Source: Sinorhizobium garamanticum
GTDB taxonomy: Bacteria > Pseudomonadota > Alphaproteobacteria > Rhizobiales > Rhizobiaceae
Reading direction: 5' to 3'
Length of the DNA stretch: 64,000 bases
Assembly: GCF_029892065.1 (NCBI RefSeq)
Contig: NZ_CP120373.1
Coordinates: 2,921,001-2,985,000, forward strand
Positions 8,218-18,925 of this stretch are shown piece after piece (the first letter of the stretch is position 1; each line of letters begins with the position of its first letter). A program made the translations under genes and the position numbers. The notes beneath the pieces were generated by a model that was not told the origin of the DNA, searched no databases, and was given only the letters and a program-made list of their open reading frames with translations.

Positions 8218-9138
8218 ATGCGGATCGCGGTGATGGGCTCGGGCGGTATCGGGGGCTATATCGGCCTCAGGCTCGCGAAAGCGGGCGAAGACGTCACTTT
8301 CATCGCGCGCGGCGAGCACCTGTATGTGATGCGCAGCCGGGGGCTCAGGCTCGAAAGCCCGCTCGGCAATGCCAGCCTGGCGAATGTCACCGCCACCGAC
8401 GATCCTGCCGAGGTCGGCGTGGTCGATCTGGTAATCTTCGCGGTCAAGCTCTACGACGGCGAGGAAGCGGCGGCCGCGATTGTGCCGATGGTCGGGCCGA
8501 AGACGACCGTCCTGACGTTGCAGAACGGCGTCGATGGGGTCGACATCCTCGCGCGTTCCGTACCAAGCTCGCAGGTCGTGGCCGGCGCCATCTACATTTC
8601 CACCTATCTGGAAGAGCCGGGTCTGATCAAGCAGACGAGCGGGATGACGCAGATGACGGTCGGCGGGCGCAGCGACCTGATGATCGCCGCCTTCCGCGAG
8701 GCCTGCGCGCGGGCCGAGGGGATCTCCCTCCAGGTGGTCGACGATGTCGAGCCGGTGCTGTGGATGAAGTTCGTGACCCTCGCCGCCTTTTCCGGCGGCA
8801 CCAGCCTGATGCGCTCCGGCATCGGGGCGATCATCGCCGACCCGGAGGGGCGCAAGTTCATGGAGCAATTGCGCGACGAGGGCATGGCGATCGCCGCGGC
8901 CAAGGGCCACCCGATGCCGGAAGGCTATGTGCAGCAGGCCACGTCGCTCTGGCAGATGGTGCCGCCGGAAACGCAATCCTCCATGGCCAACGACCTTCAG
9001 CGCGGCAGGCGGCTCGAACTCGAATGGCTGTCGGGCCGAATGCACGCGCTCGGACAGGAACTCGGCGTGCCGACCCCGGCGCACACGGCGGTCTACCGCG
9101 CGCTTCATCTTTACGCGAACGGCGCGCCGGAGGGGTAG
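8218..9138 (+). CDS. 2-dehydropantoate 2-reductase family protein
   Basis: A 306-residue ApbA/PanE-type protein, the usual length. The N-terminal NADP-binding motif is MGSGGIGGYIG; VKLYDGEEAAA and LQNGVDG follow as in ketopantoate reductases. The catalytic Lys is in LWMKFVTLAAFSG. The classical activity reduces 2-dehydropantoate to pantoate for coenzyme A, but rhizobial genomes hold several paralogues with other substrates, so panE is not assigned. The ribosome binding site GGGAGGG precedes the ATG. Confidence 0.88.
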   Translation: MRIAVMGSGGIGGYIGLRLAKAGEDVTFIARGEHLYVMRSRGLRLESPLGNASLANVTATDDPAEVGVVDLVIFAVKLYDGEEAAAAIVPMVGPKTTVLTLQNGVDGVDILARSVPSSQVVAGAIYISTYLEEPGLIKQTSGMTQMTVGGRSDLMIAAFREACARAEGISLQVVDDVEPVLWMKFVTLAAFSGGTSLMRSGIGAIIADPEGRKFMEQLRDEGMAIAAAKGHPMPEGYVQQATSLWQMVPPETQSSMANDLQRGRRLELEWLSGRMHALGQELGVPTPAHTAVYRALHLYANGAPEG

Positions 9139-9317
9139 CACGCTTTTTTCGTTTCAAGAGGGTGCCGTAGCGATGGCGTCGCAGTTTCGAGCGCACTTCA
9201 GACTTTGTTAACCAGAGCAATCTAGGGTTGCGTGCACTGGAACCATGCCTGCATGAACGCCGGTTTCGCAGAATGGGAACCGTCCGCATGAGCGCGGACT
9301 ACCCCAGGGAACAGGCT

Positions 9318-10022
9318 ATGACCTCAGTATCGTCCGTCTCTGACAACACCGCAGCCCTGATGATTCTGCAGCAAAGCAGAGTTGCGGACGACAAGCCGCC
9401 GAGCGCAGCTGATCCACTGCTCGAAGCGGCAAACAAGGTCTCGAGCGAGCCGAGCGCCGCTCAGACGCAGGCAGTCGCAGCCGTCAACAGCGCGCTGCTG
9501 GATCTCGCCGCGAAGCAGGATTCACTCGTCTCGATCGCGATGAAATTCATCGACTCCGACAAGTTCAAGTCCAGCGATCCGACAATCAAGGAGACGCTGA
9601 AGAAGGTGATCGAGTCCAATCGCGAGGCCTTCGCTGCAAGGATCATGGATCAGCAGGCGAACCAGCCGGGAATGCTGCTGGAAGAAGCGATTGCCAACGC
9701 GGTCACCATGACGATCAGGGGCAATCGCGACCGCTTTGCAGAAGGTGAAATCTTCGTCGGCTACAAGACATCGGGTAACCTGATCCTGCACAACATCGCT
9801 GATATCACGGGCTACAGTTCATCCCGCTATCTCGAGGAGGATCTGGAGGAGGCGCAGGATGCCTACGAGCAGGCGGTTCGTGGGCTCGAAGAGGCGGAAG
9901 ATGATCAGCTGCGATGGGCGACGCGAGATCATGAGGTCGCCTCACGTTACTATGAAGAGGCGCAGGACGCGCTGATGGAATGGAACGCGACCTGGCTCAG
10001 GAAGTTCGGCTGGCTCGATTAG
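9318..10022 (+). CDS. Hypothetical protein, acidic and helical
   Basis: A 234-residue protein I do not recognise. No signal peptide or membrane segment is visible. Residues 1-50 are low-complexity (Ser, Ala, Asp). The middle is helical (DSLVSIAMKFIDSDKFK and a Lys-rich stretch). Residues 170-225 are strongly acidic and heptad-like (YLEEDLEEAQDAYEQAVRGL), suggesting a coiled coil ending in a Trp-rich tail (MEWNATWLRKFGWLD). The start at 9318 is the best ATG after a short GGGAACAG leader; an upstream frame exists but looks non-coding. The next gene is the IS110 transposase, so there is no operon partner. Confidence 0.7.
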   Translation: MTSVSSVSDNTAALMILQQSRVADDKPPSAADPLLEAANKVSSEPSAAQTQAVAAVNSALLDLAAKQDSLVSIAMKFIDSDKFKSSDPTIKETLKKVIESNREAFAARIMDQQANQPGMLLEEAIANAVTMTIRGNRDRFAEGEIFVGYKTSGNLILHNIADITGYSSSRYLEEDLEEAQDAYEQAVRGLEEAEDDQLRWATRDHEVASRYYEEAQDALMEWNATWLRKFGWLD

Positions 10023-10044
10023 GGTTGTGCTGCGAGCGGGCTCC

Positions 10045-10070
10045 CTACAGCGCCGCGCGTCCAATCGGAC
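10045..10070. repeat. Left half of a RIME-like repeat interrupted by an insertion
   Basis: CTACAGCGCCGCGCGTCC then AATCGGAC, where the intact copies continue into GCGCAAAGGTCGC. The missing half lies at 11345-11430. Confidence 0.85.
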
Positions 10071-10072
10071 AC

Positions 10073-11344
<1,272 letters not shown>

Positions 11345-11430
11345 ATCGGACGCGCAACGGTCGCTGTGGCACTTAGAATCGCTGCATGATTTTGTCCTCA
11401 AATCGATTCCGATTTGCGGAATCATGCAGT
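11345..11430. repeat. Right half of the interrupted RIME-like repeat
   Basis: ATCGGACGCGCAACGGTCGCTGTGGCACTT, then TCGCTGCATGATTTTG, AAATCGATTCCGATTT and ATCATGCAGT. Joined to 10045-10070 it rebuilds a normal full-length copy. Confidence 0.85.
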
Positions 11431-11463
11431 AAGCTCCGCGGCAATTCACACCGGGATTGCCTG

Positions 11464-12570
11464 ATGTCGCTTCGCCTTGCCACCTTCAATATCGAAAACC
11501 TCATGAGCCGCTTCGATTTTTCCGGCTTTCGCAACCAGTTGAAACAGGATCGCGTGTTGAGGCTTTTCGACGTTAGGAGCGAAGCTGAGTATCAGCGGCT
11601 GGAGGAGGCGCGAACGATCGCGCATACGGACGACACGCGGCAGATGTCGGCGCTGGCGATTGCCGATTGCGACGCGGATATCCTCTGCCTGCAGGAGTCC
11701 GACAACATGGCGGCGCTCCAGGCCTTCGAATACGGCTATCTCTTCCGCATGGCCGGCAACGGCTACCGGCAGAAATACCTGATCGAGGGCAATGATTCAC
11801 GCGGCATCGATGTCGCCGTGCTGATGCGCGAGGAGACGCGCGACGGTCAGCCGATCGAGTGCCTGGACGTCAAGAGTCATGCGGGGCTCACCTATGCCGA
11901 CCTCGACTTTTTCAACGACGAGCTGGCGCAAACCAACCGGCCGGGCGACCGCATCTTCAAGCGCGACTGCCTGGAGTTGGACTTGAGGATCGGCGGCCGG
12001 CCGCTGTCGCTTTATGTCGTGCACTTCAAGTCGATGGGACCGGCGCGCGAGGGGCTCGACGGCCGGCAGGCGACGATGCCGCTCCGCATCGCCGAAGCCA
12101 AGGCCGTGCGCTACATCATCGAAAGCCGCTTCGGGCGGGGCCGCACCGCCGACAAGGCGTTTGCGATCTGCGGCGACATGAACGACTACCAGGAGAAGGT
12201 GGAGATCCGCGGCGACCGGCGCAATGGCTACGAATTCGTGCCGAGCGAGGAGGAGACAAGCGCGCTCGACGTTTTCACCATGGACGGCTTCGCCGAAAAC
12301 CCGATGCTGCGCCGCCCGGTGCTCGACCGCTGGACACTGTTCCACAGCCGCGGGCCGGCGGAGCGGCATCTCTGCCAGCTCGACTATATCTGGCTCTCGC
12401 CGGCGCTCGCCAGCCGCAATGCGACCCGGGTGCCGGAGATCATCCGCGCCGGTCAGCCGTTTCGCACGATCTTTCCGGACGGGCAGCAGGTGGAGCGCTA
12501 CCCGCGCATCGGCTGGGACCGGCCGAAGGCCTCCGACCATTGCCCGGTCGTGATGACGCTGGATATCTGA
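11464..12570 (+). CDS. Endonuclease/exonuclease/phosphatase family protein
   Basis: A 368-residue metal-dependent EEP hydrolase. All family landmarks are present: the RLATFNIEN strand with its Asn, the metal Glu in DADILCLQESDN, AICGDMNDY late in the chain, and KASDHCPVVMTL with the catalytic His at the end. The substrate (nucleic acid, phospholipid or other phosphoester) cannot be told from sequence, and there is no signal peptide. The TGA at 12568-12570 is separated by only two bases from the Nudix gene start, so the two are probably co-translated. A second EEP protein lies at 42441. Confidence 0.9.
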   Translation: MSLRLATFNIENLMSRFDFSGFRNQLKQDRVLRLFDVRSEAEYQRLEEARTIAHTDDTRQMSALAIADCDADILCLQESDNMAALQAFEYGYLFRMAGNGYRQKYLIEGNDSRGIDVAVLMREETRDGQPIECLDVKSHAGLTYADLDFFNDELAQTNRPGDRIFKRDCLELDLRIGGRPLSLYVVHFKSMGPAREGLDGRQATMPLRIAEAKAVRYIIESRFGRGRTADKAFAICGDMNDYQEKVEIRGDRRNGYEFVPSEEETSALDVFTMDGFAENPMLRRPVLDRWTLFHSRGPAERHLCQLDYIWLSPALASRNATRVPEIIRAGQPFRTIFPDGQQVERYPRIGWDRPKASDHCPVVMTLDI

Positions 12571-12572
12571 TC

Positions 12573-13307
12573 ATGAGCCTTCTTCAAAGCAACCGCCCCG
12601 AATGGCCCGCCGAGGGCACGATCTTCCCGATTTCGGCAGTCCGGATCGATGTTTCGCCGGAGCCGCATCCGTTCCATGTGGCCGAGGTGGAGCGGGCGCG
12701 GGAAAGCTGGCAGCATGAGATCGCCGCCAACCCGCATCTCTTCGACGGCAATATGGTGCTGCAGCGGGCGATCCGCATCGAGGAGGGGCGCATTGCCGCG
12801 AGCGGCCACGTCGTTCCCTATTCCACCTTTCTCTGGTGGCGCAGGAGCCGGGCGCCCGAAGCCTTGCATATCTTCGGCATGCCGCTGCTGCTTTCGTCGG
12901 ACGGCGCGATGATCGCCATCCGCATGGGCAGCCACACGGCCAATCCGGGGCGCGTCTACAGCCCCGGCGGCTCGCTGGAGCCCGAGGATATTATCGACGG
13001 GCGCTGCGATCTCGACGGCAATATTGCGCGCGAGGTCAGGGAGGAGACCGGCATCGAGCTCTCCGAGGCTACAGCGGAGCCCGGCTACCAGGCGGTGCAC
13101 ATGAACGGCACGCTCACCGTATTCCGGATCCACCGGCTGGCGGCTACGGCCGACGAAATCGTTTCCCGGGTCGCCGAGCATGTCGTGACCGATCCACATC
13201 CGGAAATCGACGAGGCGGTGGCGATCCGCGGGCCGGATCCTGAAGCGCACAACTATCCGGATTTCATCCCGCCGATCCTCGAATGGCTCTTTGCGAGGAA
13301 GCGGTAA
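12573..13307 (+). CDS. Nudix hydrolase family protein
   Basis: A 244-residue protein with a Nudix fold. The core of the Nudix box is clear (AREVREETGIEL near residues 153-164, matching REUxEExGU), preceded by YSPGGSLEPED, but the helix between GG and RE carries an insertion relative to the usual Gx5Ex7 spacing. Nudix enzymes cleave nucleoside diphosphates linked to another group. The target here is unknown. It starts two bases after the EEP gene, which suggests joint action on a phosphorylated metabolite (inference). Confidence 0.86.
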   Translation: MSLLQSNRPEWPAEGTIFPISAVRIDVSPEPHPFHVAEVERARESWQHEIAANPHLFDGNMVLQRAIRIEEGRIAASGHVVPYSTFLWWRRSRAPEALHIFGMPLLLSSDGAMIAIRMGSHTANPGRVYSPGGSLEPEDIIDGRCDLDGNIAREVREETGIELSEATAEPGYQAVHMNGTLTVFRIHRLAATADEIVSRVAEHVVTDPHPEIDEAVAIRGPDPEAHNYPDFIPPILEWLFARKR

Positions 13308-13310
13308 GCT

Positions 13311-13375
13311 GCAGCAATTTAAAGTGCAACAGCGTCATTTGCGCTACTGATATGACGCGCTGCGATGTAGACCGC
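13311..13375. repeat. Degenerate RIME-like repeat
   Basis: GCTGCAGCAATTTAAAGTGCAACAGCGTCATTTGCG...ATGACGCGCTGC is an inverted, decayed copy just after the Nudix gene. Confidence 0.6.
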
Positions 13376-13506
13376 GGAACTATCTTGACATCTTCTCAGC
13401 AACCGTCTCCCGTCCGGTGGATAAAGCGTACGGCGCTCAAAGTATAAAGGCTGCAATTCCTTTATATTCAGAAACGAGGCGCGCCGCAGAAGAGTCTTGG
13501 ACTTTG

Positions 13507-14337
13507 ATGAGCCTGCGGGTGGGACATGCTGTCGTGAGCGCTGCAAAACTCCTCGTGATCCTGCCGCTGACGGCGGCCTTCGCCTATGCGTCGCTGGTGG
13601 GCTTGATGTATCTTTCGCAGCGTTCCCTCCTATATCCCGGCGCCAGCGCGGCGCCTGCGGCAGCGCGCGCGAGCTGGGGCGAGAATGTATCCATTGAAAC
13701 GCCCGACGGAGAGACGCTTCATGGACTCTACAGCCAGGGCGAATTCGACAAGCCGTGCGTGCTGCTCTTTTTCGGAAACGGTGACCACGCCGACAATTAC
13801 GGCTTTCTCGCGCAGGCGCTGGCCGCGCGAGGCATAGGATTGCTGGCGATTTCCTATCGCGGCTATCCGGGATCGACAGGCTCGCCGAGCGAGGCGGGGC
13901 TGCTGACCGACGGCATCGCCGCGTTCGACTGGCTTTCAGTGCGCTCCAAAAGCGGGATCGTCGTGCTGGGCCGGTCACTTGGCACCGGCGTCGCCGTGAA
14001 CACGGCCGGGCAGAGGCCGGCCGTCGGCGTCATCCTTGTGTTCCCGTACCTGTCGGTCCTGTCAGTCGCGCAGGCGCGTTATCCGTTCATCCCGGTGGCG
14101 TTGCTGATGACGGATCCCTTCCGGTCCGACCTCAACATCGCGAAGGTGAAACAACCGAAGCTGTTCATCCACGGTCGACGCGACGACAGCATCCCGCTCT
14201 CTTCGGGCGAGGCGTTGTACCGCATCGCACCCGAGCCCAAGCAGATGCGGATCTACGACGGCTCAGGTCACAACGACATTTGGAACGAGAGTACCGTTGG
14301 CGACGTGATCGGCTTTGTGGAGGCGCTGCGCGGGTAG
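13507..14337 (+). CDS. Alpha/beta hydrolase, membrane-anchored
   Basis: A 276-residue alpha/beta hydrolase of the BEM46/YheT-like kind. One N-terminal membrane helix (residues about 10-36) is followed by RSLLYPGAS, the common entry to this family. The nucleophile Ser is in LGRSLGTG (GxSxG), the acid in IHGRRDDSIP and the His in GSGHNDIW; the oxyanion region is FFGNGDHADNYG. It probably faces the periplasm as an inner-membrane esterase or lipase of unknown substrate. The same-strand cyclase follows after 89 bases. Confidence 0.87.
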   Translation: MSLRVGHAVVSAAKLLVILPLTAAFAYASLVGLMYLSQRSLLYPGASAAPAAARASWGENVSIETPDGETLHGLYSQGEFDKPCVLLFFGNGDHADNYGFLAQALAARGIGLLAISYRGYPGSTGSPSEAGLLTDGIAAFDWLSVRSKSGIVVLGRSLGTGVAVNTAGQRPAVGVILVFPYLSVLSVAQARYPFIPVALLMTDPFRSDLNIAKVKQPKLFIHGRRDDSIPLSSGEALYRIAPEPKQMRIYDGSGHNDIWNESTVGDVIGFVEALRG

Positions 14338-14426
14338 GGCTCTGTGTTCTTCGGTCCGCGCTCCGTTACCTCTTCCGGCGTTCAGGAGGAAGGGCTAAGG
14401 TATCACGTGCTGCGTGGGGAGGCGGG

Positions 14427-16160
14427 ATGGCGAACGAGCGCGTCGAACGGCGAGTTGCGGTCATTATGGCGACCGATATCGTCGGCTACTCCCGGCTGAT
14501 GGAGGCCGACGAAACCTCGACGCTTGACGCCGTGAAGCGATTGCAGGCTTCCATTCTCTCCCCGAACATCGCCGCACGCGGCGGCCGCATCGTGAAGCTG
14601 ATGGGCGACGGCGCGCTCGTCGTCTTCAGCTCGGCAGTCGACGCGGTGGATTGTGCGATATCGCTTCAGGAAGAACTGGTGTCGGATCAGAAGGACGTGG
14701 CGCTCGACGACCGCATCCTCTTCAGGATCGGGATCAATCTCGCCGATGTCGTCATCGAGGGTGATGACCTGTTCGGCGACGGCGTCAATGTCGCCGCCCG
14801 CCTGGAGGCGTCCGCCGAGCCGGGCGGCATCTGCATCGCCGATGTCGTTCACCGGCAGCTCGGCGCGAAGGGCCGTTCGGATTTCCGGGACGGCGGCGAG
14901 ATCGCGCTGAAGAACATTGCGCGGCCCGTGCACGTCTGGCACTGGAGGGACGCACCGATGGCCGGGCCATCGCCGTCTTCGCCGGCGGCGCGCACGTCGA
15001 TCGCCGTTCTGCCGTTCGAGAACTTGAGCGGAGCGCCGGACCAGGACTTTTTCAGCGACGGCATCACCGAGGACATTATCGGCGGCCTGGCCCGGTTTCG
15101 CTCGCTTTCCGTCATCGCCGCCAGTTCGTCCTTCAGTTTTCGCGGTAAGGATGCCGGGCTCAAGGAAATCGGCAAAAAGCTGTCCGCCACCTATCTGGTC
15201 GAGGGCAGCGTTCGACGGTCGGGTGAACGGATCCGCATCACAGTGCGGCTTATAGAGGCGGCAAGCGGAACGCACCTGTGGTCGGAGCACTACGACCGCA
15301 GCGTGACGGATATTTTCGCGGTTCAGGACGAGGTGACGCGGATGATCGTCTCGACAACCGTCGGGCAGATCGAGAGCGCCAATGTCCGACAGGCGCTGCG
15401 CAAGCCGACGACGAGTCTTGCGGCCTACGAATTCTACCTGCGTGGGCTCGTGCATATCCGTAGCTATGGCCCCGACGACAATGAGCAGGCCCGGCTCATG
15501 TTCGAGGCGGCCATCGAACGCGACCCGCAATTTGCGCTCGCTCACGCATATCTGGCACTCGCGAAACTCGCGCTTCACGGCTATGCCAACGCGCCGGCCG
15601 ATATTCTCGAGGATGCGCTGGCGCTTGCGCGAAAGGCGGTGCGGCTCGACGAGAGTGATAGCGGCTGCGAGCGTTTGCTGGGCCTCATTCATTACTTCCG
15701 CCGGGATTTCGAGCTAGCGGAACGGCACTATCGCCGCGCCTATCAGCTGAACCCCAACGACGCGAACACGATGGTGCAGTTGGGCGGTCTGCTCACGCGG
15801 CGCGGCCGTCTCAAGGAGGCGATGCAGTGGATCGACGAGGGTTTACGCCTCAATCCATTCCCGCCGCAATGGTATAGTGTAACCCTCGGCAACACCCTCT
15901 ACATACTCGGGCGATACGACGAAGCGGCGGCGGCGCTCAAGGAGCAGCCCAATCCCGGCCAGTTCACCTGCGCACGCCTCGTTGCCTGCTACGCACAATC
16001 CGGAAACGTGGCCGCGACCGACGAGGCGAAGGCGCGCCTTCTGAAACTCTGCCCGGATTTTTCGACGGAAGACTTCATCCGCCGGGGCTTGCTCCTGGAG
16101 CGCCCCGAGCAGCGCGAACTGTTCCGCCAGGGATTGCTGAAGGCGGGACTGCCGGAGTGA
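14427..16160 (+). CDS. Class III cyclase with TolB-like and TPR domains
   Basis: A 577-residue regulator. The cyclase domain spans residues 8-170, with metal Asp17 (MATDIVGYSRL) and Asp61 (KLMGDGALVVF). The TolB-like segment starts at IAVLPFENLSGAPDQDFFSDG (about 190) and includes YLVEGSVRRSGERIRI and HLWSEHYDR. TPR repeats fill residues 330-570 (for example AYEFYLRGLVHIRS, AERHYRRAYQLNPNDAN, ALKEQPNPGQ). This layout is expanded in rhizobia and thought to couple cAMP to protein-protein sensing. Unlike the homologue at 1-1066, no clear membrane helix separates the domains. The start at 14427 follows GGGGAGGCGGG. Confidence 0.9.
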   Translation: MANERVERRVAVIMATDIVGYSRLMEADETSTLDAVKRLQASILSPNIAARGGRIVKLMGDGALVVFSSAVDAVDCAISLQEELVSDQKDVALDDRILFRIGINLADVVIEGDDLFGDGVNVAARLEASAEPGGICIADVVHRQLGAKGRSDFRDGGEIALKNIARPVHVWHWRDAPMAGPSPSSPAARTSIAVLPFENLSGAPDQDFFSDGITEDIIGGLARFRSLSVIAASSSFSFRGKDAGLKEIGKKLSATYLVEGSVRRSGERIRITVRLIEAASGTHLWSEHYDRSVTDIFAVQDEVTRMIVSTTVGQIESANVRQALRKPTTSLAAYEFYLRGLVHIRSYGPDDNEQARLMFEAAIERDPQFALAHAYLALAKLALHGYANAPADILEDALALARKAVRLDESDSGCERLLGLIHYFRRDFELAERHYRRAYQLNPNDANTMVQLGGLLTRRGRLKEAMQWIDEGLRLNPFPPQWYSVTLGNTLYILGRYDEAAAALKEQPNPGQFTCARLVACYAQSGNVAATDEAKARLLKLCPDFSTEDFIRRGLLLERPEQRELFRQGLLKAGLPE

Positions 16161-16214
16161 AGCGCCCCCCTTGTGCGCGTCATAGGAATCCAGCCACGGC
16201 GCGTCTTGCGCCGC

Positions 16215-18656
16215 TCAGACGTTGTCTCCCTCGGTCGATGTCTTCGGGCGGGCGGGCGGCGTGCTCTTCGCGCCCCACTTCCATCCGCTGATCTCAGGCA
16301 TGTCGTCGCCGTATTTTTCGATATGCTCGCGATGCTCGATCAGCTTCGCGTGGATCGCCTGCTTGAAATAGGCCGCGCGCGCACCGAGTTGCGGCAGCCG
16401 GTCGATGACGTCCTCGACGAGGTGGAAGCGATCGAGCTCGTTCAGCACCACCATGTCGAACGGGGTCGTGGTCGTGCCTTCTTCCTTGTAGCCGCGCACG
16501 TGAAGGTTATCGTGGTTCGTCCTGCGATAGGTGAGCCGGTGGATCAGCCACGGATAGCCGTGGAAGGCGAAGATGATCGGCTTGTCCCTCGTGAACAATG
16601 CGTCGAAATCGCGGTCCGACAGGCCGTGCGGATGCTCTTTCGCAGGCTGCAGCTTCATCAGGTTCACGACATTGATGACGCGGACCTTCAACTCCGGCAG
16701 GTGCTCCCGGAGCAACTGCACCGCCGCCAACGTTTCGAGCGTCGGAACGTCGCCGCAGCAGGCCATGACGACATCCGGTTCGCTGCCCTTGTCGCTGCTC
16801 GCCCAATCCCAGATGCTGACGCCCATGGCGCAGTGCCGCACGGCCTCCGACATCGTCAGCCATTGCGGCGCCGGCTGCTTGCCGGCGACGACCACGTTGA
16901 CGTAGTCGCGGCTGCGCAGGCAGTGGTCCGTCACGCACAGCAGCGTGTTGGCATCCGGCGGCAGGTAGACGCGGATCACGTCCGCCTTCTTGTTGACGAC
17001 GTGGTCGATGAAGCCCGGATCCTGATGGCTGAAGCCGTTATGGTCCTGCCGCCAGACATGGGAACTCAAGAAGTAGTTCAGCGAGCCGATGGGTCTACGC
17101 CACGGGATCTCGTTGCACACCTTCAGCCACTTGGCATGCTGGTTGAACATCGAGTCGATGATGTGGATGAAGGCTTCGTAGCAGGAAAAGAAGCCGTGGC
17201 GGCCGGTGAGCAGGTAGCCTTCCAGCCATCCCTGGCACTGGTGCTCGCTGAGCACTTCCATGACGCGGCCATCCGGCGAGAGATGGTCGTCTTCCGGATA
17301 GATCTCCGCCATGTAGCAGCGATCGGTCACCTGCAGCACGTCCTGCCAGCGATTGGAGTTGTTCTCGTCCGGGCTGAACAGCCGAAAATTCTTGCTCTCC
17401 AGGTTCGCCTTCATCACGTCGCGCAGGAACGTGCCCATCACGCGGGCCGACTCCGCCACCGTCGCGCCGTGGCCGGAAAACTCGACGGCGTAGTCGCGGA
17501 AATCCGGCATCTTCAGATCACGCAGGAGCAGTCCGCCATTGGCGTGCGGATTGTCGCTCATGCGGCGATGGCCCGCCGGAGCGAGCGCTGCGATCTCGGC
17601 CTTGAACCGGCCGGTGTCGTCGAAAAGCTCCTCGGGCCGATAGCTCTTCATCCATTGTTCGAGGATGCGGATATGCTCCGGCTTGTCCATCTCGCCCATG
17701 GGCACCTGATGCGAGCGCCAGTAGTCCTCGCATTTCTTGCCGTCGATCTCCGGCGGGCATGTCCAGCCCTTTGGCGTCCGGAAGACGATCATCGGCCATG
17801 CCGGGCGCTTGAGATTGCCGTTGGTTCGCGCATCGGCCCAGATATTCCGGATCTCGCCGACGACCGTGTCGAGCACGCCGGCCAGTTGCCGGTGCACGTC
17901 CTCAGGGTCCCGCCCTTCAACGAAATAGGGCTTGTAGCCCATACCCTCGAAGAACTTCCGCAACTCCTCCTCAGGGATGCGGGCGAGGAAGCAGGGGTTG
18001 GCGATCTTGTAGCCGTTCAGGTGGAGGATCGGCAGCACGCAGCCGTCGCGGGCCGGGTTGAGGAACTTGTTGCCCTGCCATCCGGTGGCAAGCGGCCCGG
18101 TTTCGGCTTCCCCGTCGCCGACGACGCAGGCGACGATCAGGTCGGGGTTGTCGAATGCCGCGCCATAGGCATGGCTCAGCGCATATCCGAGCTCGCCGCC
18201 CTCGTGGATGCTGCCGGGTGTCTCGGGCGCGACGTGGCTCGGTATGCCGCCGGGGAAGCTGAACTGCTTGAAAAGCCGCTTCATGCCCGCCGCATCCTGG
18301 CTGATATCGGGATAGACCTCGCTGTAGGTGCCCTCGAGGTAGGCGTGAGCGACGAGTGACGGCCCGCCGTGGCCGGGGCCGATGACGTAGATCATGTCGA
18401 GGTCGTCGCGCTTGATGACCCGGTTCAGGTGCACATAGAGCATGTTGAGGCCGGGGCAGGTTCCCCAGTGGCCGAGCAATCGCGGCTTGATGTGCTCGCG
18501 CTTCAGCGGTCCTTTGAGCAGCGGATTGTCGAGCAGGTATATCTGGCCAACCGAGAGATAATTGGAAGCCCGCCAGTAAGCATCGAGCAGACGCAACTCA
18601 TCAGGCGAAAGAGGGGTTTCCGTTTGGATTTCGGGTGCGGTCTCAAGCGTAGCCAT
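16215..18656 (-). CDS. xfp: Xylulose-5-phosphate/fructose-6-phosphate phosphoketolase
   Basis: An 813-residue thiamine-diphosphate enzyme, in the normal 790-830 range, which splits xylulose-5-phosphate (or fructose-6-phosphate) with phosphate to acetyl phosphate and a shorter sugar phosphate. Family motifs in order: [39 protein letters not shown], ThDP-binding [32 protein letters not shown] and [15 protein letters not shown]. The ATG at 18656 has a perfect AGGAGGA site. It is divergent from ohr over a 269-base gap. No acetate kinase or phosphotransacetylase gene is adjacent. Confidence 0.96.
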   Translation of the reverse strand: MATLETAPEIQTETPLSPDELRLLDAYWRASNYLSVGQIYLLDNPLLKGPLKREHIKPRLLGHWGTCPGLNMLYVHLNRVIKRDDLDMIYVIGPGHGGPSLVAHAYLEGTYSEVYPDISQDAAGMKRLFKQFSFPGGIPSHVAPETPGSIHEGGELGYALSHAYGAAFDNPDLIVACVVGDGEAETGPLATGWQGNKFLNPARDGCVLPILHLNGYKIANPCFLARIPEEELRKFFEGMGYKPYFVEGRDPEDVHRQLAGVLDTVVGEIRNIWADARTNGNLKRPAWPMIVFRTPKGWTCPPEIDGKKCEDYWRSHQVPMGEMDKPEHIRILEQWMKSYRPEELFDDTGRFKAEIAALAPAGHRRMSDNPHANGGLLLRDLKMPDFRDYAVEFSGHGATVAESARVMGTFLRDVMKANLESKNFRLFSPDENNSNRWQDVLQVTDRCYMAEIYPEDDHLSPDGRVMEVLSEHQCQGWLEGYLLTGRHGFFSCYEAFIHIIDSMFNQHAKWLKVCNEIPWRRPIGSLNYFLSSHVWRQDHNGFSHQDPGFIDHVVNKKADVIRVYLPPDANTLLCVTDHCLRSRDYVNVVVAGKQPAPQWLTMSEAVRHCAMGVSIWDWASSDKGSEPDVVMACCGDVPTLETLAAVQLLREHLPELKVRVINVVNLMKLQPAKEHPHGLSDRDFDALFTRDKPIIFAFHGYPWLIHRLTYRRTNHDNLHVRGYKEEGTTTTPFDMVVLNELDRFHLVEDVIDRLPQLGARAAYFKQAIHAKLIEHREHIEKYGDDMPEISGWKWGAKSTPPARPKTSTEGDNV

Positions 18657-18822
18657 CGAATCCTCCTGATCGAAGTCGGAACGCGGCAGGGCAACGATTT
18701 TCGAGATGCGGACGTCGAATGCCTTCGGAAAGGGCGGCGCCAATTTCGCACAAAAAACGCTCCGGGCACAGGAAAAATCCGAACGGCCGTTCGCCCGCGG
18801 TACCGCTCGTAAAATAAAGCGT

Positions 18823-18840
18823 ATCCGATTAAATCGAAAC
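18823..18840. promoter_or_regulatory. Probable OhrR operator of ohr
   Basis: The dyad CGATTAAATCG (18826-18836), within ATCCGATTAAATCGAAAC, lies directly upstream of the ohr -35 box. The same core, extended to GCGATTAAATCGC, lies upstream of ohrR at 29117-29129. A further dyad ATCCG...CGGAT (about 18880-18895) lies downstream of the -10 box. Confidence 0.7.
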
Positions 18841-18843
18841 CGC

Positions 18844-18872
18844 TTGACATAGGATTTTCCTTCACGTATTTA
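18844..18872 (+). promoter_or_regulatory. Promoter of ohr
   Basis: TTGACA (18844-18849), a 17-base spacer and TATTTA (18867-18872) form a near-consensus housekeeping promoter, flanked by the operator dyads. Confidence 0.75.
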
Positions 18873-18925
18873 CAGCGCATCCGATTGAAGCGGATCCGAG
18901 TTAAATGAACAGAAAGGATTTCCAC

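Noticed and set aside
16173..18359. 728-residue plus-strand frame
   Set aside because: Antisense shadow of the phosphoketolase gene, whose motifs and length are unambiguous.
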